Below are positions 22,491 to 30,616 of a stretch of DNA of 44,578 nt, one piece after another. A program made the translations under genes and the position numbers. Source of the DNA: Rhodocyclaceae bacterium (GTDB lineage Bacteria > Pseudomonadota > Gammaproteobacteria > Burkholderiales > Rhodocyclaceae). Location of the stretch: positions 1 through 44,578 of the forward strand of contig JACDZI010000021.1 in NCBI GenBank assembly GCA_013426785.1, read 5' to 3'. The stretch's first letter is position 1. Each line of letters starts with the position of its first letter. The notes beneath the pieces are model-generated. The model did no database searches. It was not told the origin of the DNA and worked only from the letters and a program-made list of their open reading frames with translations.

Positions 22491-22952
22491 CTAGCCGAGC
22501 GCTGCTACAACCTCGGGCGGTGCCTGCACCAGCTCGATCAGCACGCCTTCGCCAGCGATGGGAAACTCCTCGCTCGCCTTCGGGTGCAGGAAGCAGATAT
22601 CGTAGCCCGCCGCCCCCTTGCGGATGCCGCCCGGCGCAAAGCGCACGCCCTGCGCGGTGAGCCATTCCACAGCCTTCGGCAGGTCGTCGATCCACAGCCC
22701 GACGTGGTTGAGCGGCGTGGTGTGCACCGCCGGCTTTTTTTCCGGATCGACGGGCTGCATCAGGTCCACCTCGACCTTGAAGGCGCCCTTGCCCATTGCA
22801 CAAATGTCCTCATCGACATTCTCGCGTTCCGACACGAAATTGCCGGTCACTTCCAGACCCAGCGTGTCGACCCACAGCGTGCGCAGCCGGTCCTTCGAGG
22901 GTCCGCCAATGGCGATCTGCTGGATACCCAACACTTTGAATGGTCTGGTCAT
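22491..22952 (-). CDS. Methylmalonyl-CoA epimerase-like VOC protein
   Basis: 153 residues, two VOC (glyoxalase-fold) repeats. The C-terminal part [25 protein letters not shown] matches methylmalonyl-CoA epimerases. Metal ligands expected in the family: Glu (KVEVDL), His (LNHVGLW) and Glu (VLIELV) are visible, but the first histidine is Gln (GIQQIAIGG). It would convert (S)- to (R)-methylmalonyl-CoA between PccAB and the mutase. An alternative is another VOC lyase; databases often call such genes lactoylglutathione lyase. Its ATG overlaps the lgt stop (ATGA), so it is translated with lgt. Confidence 0.72.
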   Translation of the reverse strand: MTRPFKVLGIQQIAIGGPSKDRLRTLWVDTLGLEVTGNFVSERENVDEDICAMGKGAFKVEVDLMQPVDPEKKPAVHTTPLNHVGLWIDDLPKAVEWLTAQGVRFAPGGIRKGAAGYDICFLHPKASEEFPIAGEGVLIELVQAPPEVVAALG

Positions 22953-23731
22953 TTCCTGTTCCCCCTGATAAACAACACGACGCCGATGACGATCATCGGC
23001 AAGGATAGCCATTGTCCCATGCTGACAAGATAAGACTGGCCGAAAATTCCGTGGTCCGGTTCGCGGAAGTACTCGCCGCACCAGCGCGCGACCCCGTAGC
23101 CAACCAGAAACAGCGCCGAAACCTGCATGCGCGGCCGTTCCCGGCTGGAAAACCACCACAGCAGCGCCCACAACAGCAGGCCCTCGCCAACCGCCTGATA
23201 AAGCTGCGACGGGTGGCGCGGCAGGCTGTCGACCTGCGGAAAAATCATCGCCCACGAAAAGTCGGCGTTGGCAGGACGGCCCCACAGCTCGCCGTTGATG
23301 AAATTGCCGATGCGCCCCAGCCCTAGGCCAATGGGGACCAGCGGCGCGATGAAATCGGTGATCTGCCAGAAGCCCATCGCATGCTTGCGGGCGAACAGCG
23401 CCATGGCCACCAGCACGCCGAGGAAGCCGCCGTGGAAGCTCATGCCACCCTGCCAGATCGCCAGGATTTGCAGCGGATGCGTCAGGTAATAGCCCGGCTC
23501 GTAGAACAGCGCCTGACCGAGCCGGCCGCCGAGCACCACGCCCAGCACGCCGTAGAACAGCAGGTCGTCGACATGTTGCGGCGTCAGGCGATGCCAGGGC
23601 TGGGCGACGGCGCGACGCTTGCCGAGCCACAGGAAGGCGAGGAAGCCGGCCAGATACATCAGGCCGTACCAGCGCACGGCCAGCGGGCCGAGACTGATGG
23701 CGACGGGATCGAATTGCGGGTGGATCAACAT
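22949..23731 (-). CDS. lgt: Prolipoprotein diacylglyceryl transferase
   Basis: Integral inner-membrane enzyme that adds diacylglycerol to the lipobox cysteine of lipoproteins. 260 residues from the ATG at 23731 ([27 protein letters not shown]). Family motifs: [13 protein letters not shown] with the essential His, and [16 protein letters not shown], the Lgt signature, followed by [11 protein letters not shown]. Seven hydrophobic segments are visible. In the loop after NGELWGR the residues RPANADF are encoded by a repeat copy. A start six codons earlier (23749) is possible. Confidence 0.96.
   Translation of the reverse strand: MLIHPQFDPVAISLGPLAVRWYGLMYLAGFLAFLWLGKRRAVAQPWHRLTPQHVDDLLFYGVLGVVLGGRLGQALFYEPGYYLTHPLQILAIWQGGMSFHGGFLGVLVAMALFARKHAMGFWQITDFIAPLVPIGLGLGRIGNFINGELWGRPANADFSWAMIFPQVDSLPRHPSQLYQAVGEGLLLWALLWWFSSRERPRMQVSALFLVGYGVARWCGEYFREPDHGIFGQSYLVSMGQWLSLPMIVIGVVLFIRGNRK
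23257..23280 (-). repeat. 24-bp dispersed repeat, copy 11
   Basis: 22 of 24 identical. Sense orientation within lgt, read as RPANADF. Confidence 0.92.
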
Positions 23732-23779
23732 GCCGCCATTTTGCCGCATTAACGGTTCTGCCAGCGAGAGACTTCCCGA

Positions 23780-23803
23780 GCCTTCCCGCCAGCGCCGACT
23801 TTT
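23780..23803 (+). repeat. 24-bp dispersed repeat, copy 12
   Basis: 23 of 24 identical. It lies 49 bp upstream of the lgt start in the 228-bp gap to the SDR gene; the rest of that gap shows no recognisable feature. Confidence 0.95.
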
Positions 23804-23959
23804 CTCGAAAGACGGCGCCTGGCGACCATCGACCCAGTTGAGACAGTAGAGGAAAATAGAAGCAGGCCTCGGCGGGAACCCTAGAAAATGGAAAGCTGTA
23901 GCTGTTATGTGTGGGTGATAGTCCTGCGATGAAGACTCTGATGTAGTCGTGGCGGCCTG

Positions 23960-24937
23960 TCAAATTGGTTTAGTAGTGCCGATGCGAAGATCGATCAACG
24001 ATTGCTGCAACGCTTGCCTTACTGGAGTTTCCGTCAACGGACCGACTCGCGCGGCAAGCCGGGAGCCATCGAGCAAATGTGGCACGCGCCACAGGTAGCT
24101 CATCTCAGCGATGGAATGCATCATGGGCATGAAAAGACCCAGGAAGCGGATAAAGCCCCAAGGCATCCCCGAATGACGCCAGGCGCCAGTTGGTTTCAGC
24201 CCCATGTCAGTGGCAGCAGATTGAATGGCATTGAGCAATTCCGCGCCAGTCAATGTGTGGCCAGCGAAATTAAACGTTTCGAATGGTGGCGCTTTGCCTT
24301 GTGCCGCAAGTTCGGCGACGGCGACAAAGGCTTTTCCTAAGTCCGGAAGATATGCCCAGGCATGAGCTTGGTCGAGTGGGCCTGGATACACCAACTTGCC
24401 AGAGGCAATCGATTTCACGATCACACGATCAAGCCAGGAACCCTCTCCACAACCGAAAAAGTCACCTGCGCGGATGACGGCAGCGCGCAGTCGCCCTGCC
24501 TCTGCACGCTCACGAAGTTCGTTTTCAAGCTGGACTCGCAAACGACCCTTCTCGCTACTCGGCTGTTCAGGGGTGCTTTCGCACAGCAGGGCAGGCATAT
24601 TTTCGCCGTAACCGTAAACATTTCCGGGCAGCATGAACAGGGCACCTAGCCGCTCGGCGATGTTAAGTCCCTGGCGGGCTAGTGGAAGCATCTGCTTGCT
24701 CCAATCGGCGTATAGCGGGTTGACCGCATAAACGACGATCTCCGTTCCTGCAGTGGCAGCGATAATTCCGTCGGTATCGGCCAGCGCAGCAGCCAAGTGC
24801 CTAGCTCTAGTTGGTAAGGAAGCGGGTGGGCGACGTGCTTGAGCGATCACGTCCCAACCGGCGGCAGCGAACTCAGACACGGCGACCCGGCCAAACCGAC
24901 CATTTGCGCCCAAGATCAGAACATTGCGATTAGACAT
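23960..24937 (-). CDS. SDR-type NAD(P)-binding epimerase/reductase
   Basis: 325 residues from the ATG at 24937 (GGGGATA upstream). N-terminal Rossmann motif [18 protein letters not shown] and the extended-SDR features [13 protein letters not shown] and [17 protein letters not shown] are present. The classical YxxxK pair is not obvious. It is transcribed away from a LysR regulator, the usual arrangement of a regulator and its target. The substrate is unknown. Base composition appears lower in GC, with more mixed third positions than neighbours, suggesting acquisition by transfer. Confidence 0.8.
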   Translation of the reverse strand: MSNRNVLILGANGRFGRVAVSEFAAAGWDVIAQARRPPASLPTRARHLAAALADTDGIIAATAGTEIVVYAVNPLYADWSKQMLPLARQGLNIAERLGALFMLPGNVYGYGENMPALLCESTPEQPSSEKGRLRVQLENELRERAEAGRLRAAVIRAGDFFGCGEGSWLDRVIVKSIASGKLVYPGPLDQAHAWAYLPDLGKAFVAVAELAAQGKAPPFETFNFAGHTLTGAELLNAIQSAATDMGLKPTGAWRHSGMPWGFIRFLGLFMPMMHSIAEMSYLWRVPHLLDGSRLAARVGPLTETPVRQALQQSLIDLRIGTTKPI

Positions 24938-25002
24938 GATAGATATCCCCAGAAGTAGCGAACAGGACTGTGATGAGCGCACTTTGCACTGCTGCGCGGT
25001 AT

Positions 25003-25044
25003 TTGATAATTAGCCAAAAATGTAATTGAGCTATACTTTTTCGT
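25003..25044. promoter_or_regulatory. LysR-type operator and promoter region
   Basis: The 107-bp divergent gap holds an inverted repeat AATTA (25008-25012) - N10 - TAATT (25023-25027), a candidate LysR binding site. TATACT at 25032-25037 is a good -10 for the LysR gene only 8 bp before its ATG; no Shine-Dalgarno sequence fits between, so the transcript could be leaderless or nearly so. No good -35 is seen at the right distance. Confidence 0.5.
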
Positions 25045-25971
25045 ATGATCTCGGCAAAGCAAAATTCTAATTTTGACTGGGCGTTAGTGCAGAGCTTTGT
25101 GGCTGTACTTGACGCTGGAAGTCTGAGCGGTGCGGCAAGGAGACTAGGGATGCAGCAGCCGACGCTGTCGCGACAGATGGCGGCGCTTGAGGCTCAGATC
25201 GGGGCGCCACTCTTTGAGCGCACCGGTCGAGGCGTAGCTCCAACCGCCTTGGCGCTGTCGATTGCCGACGATGCTCGTACGATGCAGGTCGGTGCCGAAC
25301 AACTCCACCAGCGTTTGGCATGGAAGCGCACACAGAAAACCGGTACCGTCCGAATTACAACCAGCCAGGTGGCGGCCAGCTACCTGCTTCCACAGGTACT
25401 GGCAGCGCTTCAGGCGGCCGATTCGGGCATCGACGTTGAACTGCTGGCGTCGAATGAGATCACTAACCTCCTGCGACGTGAAGCCGATATCGCAATTCGC
25501 ATGACGCGCCCGGACCAAGGTTCGTTGGTGGCGAGAAAGTTGGCCGATATCCCGATCGTCGCCTGTGCTCATCAGAGCTACCTCGCTAACTCCGGCATGC
25601 CAGAACAGCCCGACGCTTTGCTGCACCATAGGCTCGTTGGGTACGATCAAGACGACACGCTGCTGAGAGGATTCGCGACAATGGGCCTTCCGATCCGCCG
25701 TGATCAGTTCGCGTTACGCACCGACGATCAACTTGCATACGGACGACTGGTGGCTGCGGGTGCAGGAATCGGCTTCATCGCCGCCTATACCCTTCACGCA
25801 CTACCAGGCGTAATACCCGTGCTGGCGATGCTGAAGATCCCGCCTTTGCCGTGTTGGTTGGCGGCACATCGCGAGATTCGTGGCAGCGCATTGCTGCGGC
25901 ATGTTTTCGATTTTCTGGCGAAGGAAATTCCGCGCGAGTTGGCTGCAACGACGTCGCTTGCCGCGTCATAG
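25045..25971 (+). CDS. LysR-family transcriptional regulator
   Basis: 308 residues. The winged helix-turn-helix is at the N-terminus (FDWALVQSFVAVLDAGSLSGAARRLGMQQPTLSRQMAALE in its usual position), followed by a periplasmic-binding-protein-like effector domain from about residue 95 (GTVRITTSQVAASYLLPQVLAAL). The typical N-terminal boundary supports the ATG at 25045. It probably controls itself and the divergent SDR gene. The effector is unknown. Confidence 0.9.
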   Translation: MISAKQNSNFDWALVQSFVAVLDAGSLSGAARRLGMQQPTLSRQMAALEAQIGAPLFERTGRGVAPTALALSIADDARTMQVGAEQLHQRLAWKRTQKTGTVRITTSQVAASYLLPQVLAALQAADSGIDVELLASNEITNLLRREADIAIRMTRPDQGSLVARKLADIPIVACAHQSYLANSGMPEQPDALLHHRLVGYDQDDTLLRGFATMGLPIRRDQFALRTDDQLAYGRLVAAGAGIGFIAAYTLHALPGVIPVLAMLKIPPLPCWLAAHREIRGSALLRHVFDFLAKEIPRELAATTSLAAS

Positions 25972-26181
25972 CGGAACACGGAAACCCGACCTCTATTGAT
26001 CCGGCTAATTGAAGATGTAAGTTTCAGGCGGCATATTGGATGCGTGGGTGTTGGAAGAAGCTATTGACTCGCCAATCCGTCAAAATCAGTAAGCCGCTGC
26101 CACCATTCAGAAAACTGTCGGGTGAATCGCGCCGACCCGCTGAATGCCCACGACGTTTTTACACAGTCTTGGCCGATTTGT
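25972..26181. other. Non-coding gap between LysR gene and vapBC
   Basis: Nothing recognisable: no convincing open reading frame, terminator or RNA. A minus-strand frame (26315 to 26061) is open but has no family resemblance I know and is read through a repeat copy. Together with the repeat and vapB promoter region the gene-free stretch is 300 bp. Confidence 0.5.
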
Positions 26182-26205
26182 GCCGTCCCGCCAGCACCGA
26201 CCTTT
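26182..26205 (+). repeat. 24-bp dispersed repeat, copy 13
   Basis: 22 of 24 identical. Located 67 bp upstream of vapB. Confidence 0.9.
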
Positions 26206-26210
26206 TTGCC

Positions 26211-26239
26211 TTGCCTTGGCCTATGTCTTGGCATATGCT
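26211..26239 (+). promoter_or_regulatory. Candidate vapBC promoter
   Basis: TTGCCT (26211-26216) and TATGCT (26234-26239) with 17-bp spacing, each 4 of 6 to consensus. The -10 overlaps the palindrome GCATATGC (26231-26238), a possible operator for VapB autoregulation. Confidence 0.35.
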
Positions 26240-26271
26240 TCACCTCTCGATATCGCGTCGAAGCAAAAATC

Positions 26272-26505
26272 ATGCAAACAGAACGCCTAGTCCGACTGTT
26301 CCGCAACGGGCGCAATCAGGCGCTACGCATCCCGCGCGAGTTTGAGTTACACCGCAATGAAGCCGTCGTGCGCACGGAAGGCAATCGCCTGATTGTCGAG
26401 CCGGCAGCGCCACATTCCCTGCTGGCGGTGCTGGCCGGCCTCCAGCCGCTGGCTGAAAATTCCCCGCCCATCGAGGAATTGCCGGCCGAACCCGTGGAGC
26501 TTTGA
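26272..26505 (+). CDS. vapB: VapB-type (AbrB/SpoVT fold) antitoxin
   Basis: 77 residues. The N-terminal swapped-hairpin DNA-binding domain is typical of VagC/VapB: VRLFRNGRNQALRIPREFEL and the basic/hydrophobic strand NRLIVEPA. The C-terminal 30 residues are acidic and Pro-rich (PPIEELPAEPVEL), as expected for the toxin-wrapping tail. It lies 3 bp upstream of the PIN toxin. It should neutralise VapC and repress its own promoter. Confidence 0.9.
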   Translation: MQTERLVRLFRNGRNQALRIPREFELHRNEAVVRTEGNRLIVEPAAPHSLLAVLAGLQPLAENSPPIEELPAEPVEL

Positions 26506-26508
26506 ACG

Positions 26509-26919
26509 ATGGCGGAACAGCGCTACCTGCTCGACACCAATATCCTTTCCGATCTGGTGCGCCCCCCCCTAGGGGTGATCGCCCACAAAATTGCTAAGGT
26601 CGACGAAGGTATGGTGCGTACCAGCATTATCGTTGCCTGCGAACTGCGCTATGGTGCTGCAAAGAAAAGCTCGTCACGGCTCATCGAACAACTCCAAGCC
26701 GTGCTCGCGCCGCTGGATGTTTTGCCGCTGGAAGCGGATGCCGACCGTCACTATGGTGAGATTCGCACCAAGCTAGAACGCAGTGGTCAGATCATCGGCC
26801 CCAACGATCTGCTGATCGCCGCGCAGGCGCTGGACGGCGGGCTGACCCTGGTGACCGACACTGTCGTTGAATTCGAGCGGGTGCCCGGTTTGCAGGTGCA
26901 GAACTGGCTGATGGCCTGA
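26509..26919 (+). CDS. vapC: VapC-type PIN-domain ribonuclease toxin
   Basis: 136 residues. The PIN acidic residues are in place: LLDTNILSDL (first Asp), ACELRYG (Glu), GPNDLLIAAQAL (third) and VTDTVVEFERVPGL (fourth; many homologues have TNN here). VapC toxins cleave tRNA or rRNA. It appears intact. It is followed after 8 bp by the ybhP-like gene, so the pair may drive or be read into the downstream lipid-synthesis genes. Confidence 0.92.
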   Translation: MAEQRYLLDTNILSDLVRPPLGVIAHKIAKVDEGMVRTSIIVACELRYGAAKKSSSRLIEQLQAVLAPLDVLPLEADADRHYGEIRTKLERSGQIIGPNDLLIAAQALDGGLTLVTDTVVEFERVPGLQVQNWLMA

Positions 26920-26927
26920 ATCCGCAC

Positions 26928-27683
26928 ATGCTGTCAATCGCTACCTGGAACATTCACAAGGGTTTCTCGCAGTTCAACCGCCGCCTGATGGTGCACGAAC
27001 TGCGCGAGAGCCTGCGTGCGCTTGACGCCGACATCGTGTTCCTGCAGGAGGTACAGGGCCACCACGAACAGCACGCCGAGATCCATGACAACTGGCCGGA
27101 GCAGCCGCAGCACGAATTCCTCGCCGAGGGCGTATGGAGCAACCACGCCTACGGCCGCAACGTCGTCCATGAACATGGCCACCACGGCAACGCCATCCTC
27201 GCCCGGTTCCCGATCACCCACGCCCACAACCAGGACGTGACCCACCTGCGCTTCGAGAAGCGCGGGCTGCTGCACTGCACCGTCGATGTGCCGGGGCTGG
27301 CGCTGCCGCTGCATTGCGTGTGCGCCCACCTGTCGCTGTTCGGCCGTTCGCGGCGGCACCAGCTGGATGCGCTGGCCTCGGCCATCGAACACACCGTGCC
27401 GGCGGAAGCGCCGCTGGTGATCGCCGGCGATTTCAACGACTGGCGCAACCGCGCCCATGACCTGCTCGCCACCCGGCTGGGATTGACGGAAGTGTTCGCC
27501 GACGAGCGGACGCGTCCCTCGCGCAGCTTCCCGGCGGCGCTGCCGCTGTTCCGCCTCGACCGCATCTACGCGCGTGGGCTGGCGCTCGAACGCTGCAGCG
27601 TCCACCACGGCCTGCCCTGGTCGGCCATTTCCGACCATGCGGCGCTGTCGGCGCATTTCCGCAGTCCGCCTGCCGCCCGATGA
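26928..27683 (+). CDS. Endonuclease/exonuclease/phosphatase family protein (YbhP-like)
   Basis: 251 residues. Motifs of the metal-dependent EEP fold: TWNIHKGF (7-14), DIVFLQEVQ with catalytic Glu, APLVIAGDFNDW and the terminal SDHAAL. In enterobacteria ybhP lies beside clsB and this order is kept here, with stop and start overlapping (ATGA). A role in phospholipid metabolism is suggested only by this linkage. Confidence 0.88.
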   Translation: MLSIATWNIHKGFSQFNRRLMVHELRESLRALDADIVFLQEVQGHHEQHAEIHDNWPEQPQHEFLAEGVWSNHAYGRNVVHEHGHHGNAILARFPITHAHNQDVTHLRFEKRGLLHCTVDVPGLALPLHCVCAHLSLFGRSRRHQLDALASAIEHTVPAEAPLVIAGDFNDWRNRAHDLLATRLGLTEVFADERTRPSRSFPAALPLFRLDRIYARGLALERCSVHHGLPWSAISDHAALSAHFRSPPAAR

Positions 27684-28858
27684 TTGCTGAATTCCTGCCG
27701 GGCAACGACATCGCGCTGCTTGAGAACGGGGCGCAGTTCTTTCCCGCCCTTGAAAGTGCCATCGCCGCGGCCGCCTGCGAGGTCCAGATCGAAACCTATA
27801 TCTTCGCGGATGACGCCACGGGACAGCGCATCGTTGGCGCACTCGGCGCTGCGGCCCGGCGCGGCATCGCCGTGCGCGTGCTGGTGGATGGTTTCGGCGC
27901 AAGCAAGTTTGCGACAGGCCTGGGACGAAAACTGGTCGAGGCCGGGGTGCAGTTCGAAACCTATCGTCCCAAGATTTCACCCCTGGGACTACAGCGCCAG
28001 CGGCTGCGCCGCCTGCATCGCAAGCTCGCGGTGATCGACGGCAGCATCGCTTTCGTCGGCGGCATCAACATTATCGACGATGTGAATAATGACCACGGGC
28101 CGGAGATGGGGCCACGCTGCGACTATGCAGTACTGGTCACGGGGCCGCTCGTCGCCCGTATCCATGCCAGCATGCAGCAATTGTGGCGACTAGTCGGCTG
28201 GGCGCGCTTGCAGCATCGCCCGCCCGTCATTCCGCCCACAGCCTGCGCCCGCGAACTGCCGGCCGGCGCCATCGCCGCCGCCTTCGTGGTGCGCGACAAC
28301 CTGAGGAACCGCCGCGCCATCGAGGACGCCTACCTCGAAGCTATCGCCGCGGCACGCAGCGAGGTGCTGATCGCCAGCGCCTACTTCCTGCCCGGCCTGC
28401 GCTTCCGCCACGCGCTGCGCGCTGCGGCCGGGCGCGGCGTGGCGATCACCGTGCTGCTGCAGGGCCAGGTGGAATACCCGCTGCTGCACTATGCCACGCA
28501 GGCGCTCTACCGCCAGCTGCTGGCCGACGGCGTGCGCATCCACGAATATCGTGCCGGCTTCCTGCATGCCAAGGTAGCGGTGATCGACGGCCACTGGGCG
28601 ACGGTCGGCTCGTCGAACATCGACCCCTTCAGCCTGCTGCTGGCACGCGAAGCCAACGTGGTGGTGCGGGATGCGGGCTTCGCGTCACGGCTACGCGCCA
28701 GCCTGCAACAAGCAATGACGGTTTCCGCCGGTGAAATCGGCCTTGCCCACTTGCAGGGCATGTCCCTGCCGGCGCGGGCGCTGCGCTGGATCGCCTATGG
28801 CGTGGTGCAGTTGATGCTGGGCATCACCCGCTACGGCGGCAACTATTACCGCGAGTGA
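27680..28858 (+). CDS. clsB: Cardiolipin synthase B-type phospholipase D family protein
   Basis: 392 residues with two PLD active sites: HRKLAVIDGSIAFVGGINI (HKD near residues 113-120) and HAKVAVIDGHWATVGSSNIDP (near 294-301). Members join phosphatidyl groups to make cardiolipin at the inner membrane. The N-terminal FLPGNDIALLENGAQFFPAL is typical of ClsB. Its 3' end overlaps the convergent CoA-binding gene by 13 bp. Confidence 0.9.
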   Translation: MIAEFLPGNDIALLENGAQFFPALESAIAAAACEVQIETYIFADDATGQRIVGALGAAARRGIAVRVLVDGFGASKFATGLGRKLVEAGVQFETYRPKISPLGLQRQRLRRLHRKLAVIDGSIAFVGGINIIDDVNNDHGPEMGPRCDYAVLVTGPLVARIHASMQQLWRLVGWARLQHRPPVIPPTACARELPAGAIAAAFVVRDNLRNRRAIEDAYLEAIAAARSEVLIASAYFLPGLRFRHALRAAAGRGVAITVLLQGQVEYPLLHYATQALYRQLLADGVRIHEYRAGFLHAKVAVIDGHWATVGSSNIDPFSLLLAREANVVVRDAGFASRLRASLQQAMTVSAGEIGLAHLQGMSLPARALRWIAYGVVQLMLGITRYGGNYYRE

Positions 28859-29265
28859 TGAAACAGACGCGTATGTTCGATCTTCGGACAGCGATCCATC
28901 ACCACATCAAGGCCGGCTGCGGCGGCTTGGCCGGCGGCCTCCGGATGGATCACCCCAAGCTGCAGCCACAATGACTTCGCGCCGATGGCAATGGCCTCGG
29001 CCGCGACCGGCGGCACGTCGGCGGAATTGCGGAACACATCGACCATGTCGACCGTGACCGGGATGTCGGCCAGGCGCGCATAGCACGGCTGGCCGAGGAT
29101 TTCGCGCTGGCCCGGATTGACGGGAATCACCGTGTATCCGTTCGCCAGCAGGTAACGAGCCACACCATGGCTGGGCCGCTCGGGCTTGGGCGACAGGCCG
29201 ACCATGGCGATCACATTGTGCTGTTGCAGGATGCGGCGGATGCCGGCGTCGTCGCTGACGATCAT
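28846..29265 (-). CDS. CoA-binding domain protein (YccU-like)
   Basis: 139 residues, a single Rossmann-like CoA-binding domain: NVIAMVGLSPKPERPSHGVARYLLANGYTVIPVNPG at the start, VDMVDVFRNSADVPPVAAEAI in the middle, and LWLQLGVIHPEAAGQAAAAGLDVVMDRCPKIEH at the end, the family's conserved C-terminal motif. AGGAGAAG precedes the ATG, which overlaps the gluQ stop (ATGA). Physiological role unknown. Confidence 0.9.
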   Translation of the reverse strand: MIVSDDAGIRRILQQHNVIAMVGLSPKPERPSHGVARYLLANGYTVIPVNPGQREILGQPCYARLADIPVTVDMVDVFRNSADVPPVAAEAIAIGAKSLWLQLGVIHPEAAGQAAAAGLDVVMDRCPKIEHTRLFHHSR

Positions 29266-30185
29266 GCGATCTTCTCCTGGATGGCAATGGCCGCAAGGCG
29301 CGGCACGCGGTCGAGCCTCCAGTGGGCCAGCGCCCACGCGAAAAACTCGGCGCCGGCAAGACGGCGCTCCGGCGGCGCGGGCAGGCCGAGGAAGCGCGCG
29401 GCGGCGCGCAGCACGGGGGCAGGATCGCGCGCATCGACCGGTGCGGCGCGAGTCTGCTTCGAGAGCTTCAGCCCCGCCGCATCGACCGCCACCGGCAGGT
29501 GGGCGTAGGCCGGCGTCGGCAGGGAAAGCAGGCGCTGCAGGAAGATCTGCCGTGCGGTCGAATGGATCAGGTCGGCGCCGCGCACCACATGGTCGACGCA
29601 CTGGTCGGCATCGTCGACCACCACCGCCATCTGGTAGGCGAACAGGCCGTCGGCGCGTAGCAGCACGCAATCGCCCACCTCGCGCGGCAGGTGCTGGGTT
29701 TGCCGGCCCTGTACCGCATCGGCGAAGGCGACCTCGCCCTCGACCCGCAGCCGCCACGCCCGTCCCGGTTTGCCGGCGGGCAGGCCGGCCCGGCAGGTGC
29801 CCGGATAGACCGGGGCGCCGTCGACGCCGGGTAAGGCAGCGGTCAGTTCGCTGCGAGTGCAGCCGCAGGGATAGACGGCCCCCGCCACCCTGAGCTGCTC
29901 GAACACCTCGCGGTAACGCTCGCTGCGCCGGCTTTGCACCATCACCTCGTCATCCCATTCAAAACCAAAGGCTTCCAGTGTGCGCAGGATGTCGGCGGCG
30001 TATTCGGGTCGGCTACGCGGCGTATCGACATCTTCCATGCGCACCAGCCAGCGGCCGCCACAGGCGCGTGCCTCCAGATAGGAGCCGAGCGCGGCGACCA
30101 GCGAGCCGAAGTGCAGCCGGCCGGTGGGCGACGGCGCGAAACGGCCACAGGAAATGTGATCGAGGAAGGGCATCGGGCTATTCAT
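29262..30185 (-). CDS. gluQ: Glutamyl-Q tRNA(Asp) synthetase
   Basis: Truncated glutamyl-tRNA synthetase paralogue that attaches glutamate to queuosine-34 of tRNA(Asp). 307 residues, no anticodon-binding domain. GRFAPSPTGRLHFGSLVAALG has the HIGH-like site, LKLSKQTRA the KMSKS-like site, and YPCGCTR ... YPGTC gives the zinc ligands. Near the C-terminus RRLAGAEFF is read from a diverged repeat copy. It is divergent from the thioredoxin gene, 65 bp apart. No clear ribosome binding site before 30185; an ATG four codons later is an alternative. Confidence 0.95.
   Translation of the reverse strand: MNSPMPFLDHISCGRFAPSPTGRLHFGSLVAALGSYLEARACGGRWLVRMEDVDTPRSRPEYAADILRTLEAFGFEWDDEVMVQSRRSERYREVFEQLRVAGAVYPCGCTRSELTAALPGVDGAPVYPGTCRAGLPAGKPGRAWRLRVEGEVAFADAVQGRQTQHLPREVGDCVLLRADGLFAYQMAVVVDDADQCVDHVVRGADLIHSTARQIFLQRLLSLPTPAYAHLPVAVDAAGLKLSKQTRAAPVDARDPAPVLRAAARFLGLPAPPERRLAGAEFFAWALAHWRLDRVPRLAAIAIQEKIA
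29342..29365 (-). repeat. 24-bp dispersed repeat, copy 14 (diverged)
   Basis: 20 of 24 identical. Sense orientation in gluQ, read as RRLAGAEF. It is the weakest of the accepted copies. Confidence 0.65.
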
Positions 30186-30250
30186 ACCATGAATGGCCAG
30201 CCCTGCGCCAAACCGGTAGGATGCCGGCTAACTCAACCACGGAGCCCATC

Positions 30251-30616
30251 ATGGCGACCCATCAGCTGACTGCCGAGAATTTCAAGGACATCATTTCGGA
30301 CAACGACATCGTGATCGTCGATTTCTGGGCGGACTGGTGCGGCCCTTGCCGCTCGTTCGCGCCGACCTTCGAGGCGGCATCGGAAAAGTATCCCGGCATC
30401 GCCTTCGCCAAGGTCAATACCGAGGAGGAGCGTGAGCTGGCCGGCAGCTTCAACATCCGCTCCATCCCGACACTGATGGTGTTCCGCGAACAGGTGATCC
30501 TTTACGCCGAAGCCGGTGCCCTGCCGGCCAGTGCGCTCGACCAGCTGATCACGCAGGTGCAGGCAATCGACATGGATAAGGTCCGCGCCGAGATCGCCGC
30601 CGCTGAGGCGGGTTGA
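30251..30616 (+). CDS. Thioredoxin-family protein
   Basis: 121 residues, slightly longer than E. coli thioredoxin 1 (109). VIVDFWADWCGPCRSFAPTF carries the redox WCGPC site and SIPTLMVF the cis-proline. An additional helical tail (AIDMDKVRAEIAAAEAG) follows. No signal peptide, so cytoplasmic. GGAG lies nine bases before the ATG. Stop codons of this gene and pfkB-like gene are directly adjacent. Confidence 0.93.
   Translation: MATHQLTAENFKDIISDNDIVIVDFWADWCGPCRSFAPTFEAASEKYPGIAFAKVNTEEERELAGSFNIRSIPTLMVFREQVILYAEAGALPASALDQLITQVQAIDMDKVRAEIAAAEAG

Noticed and set aside
26061-26315. Open minus-strand frame upstream of vapB
   Set aside because: No ribosome binding site or recognisable family, and it runs over vapB's start and a repeat copy.
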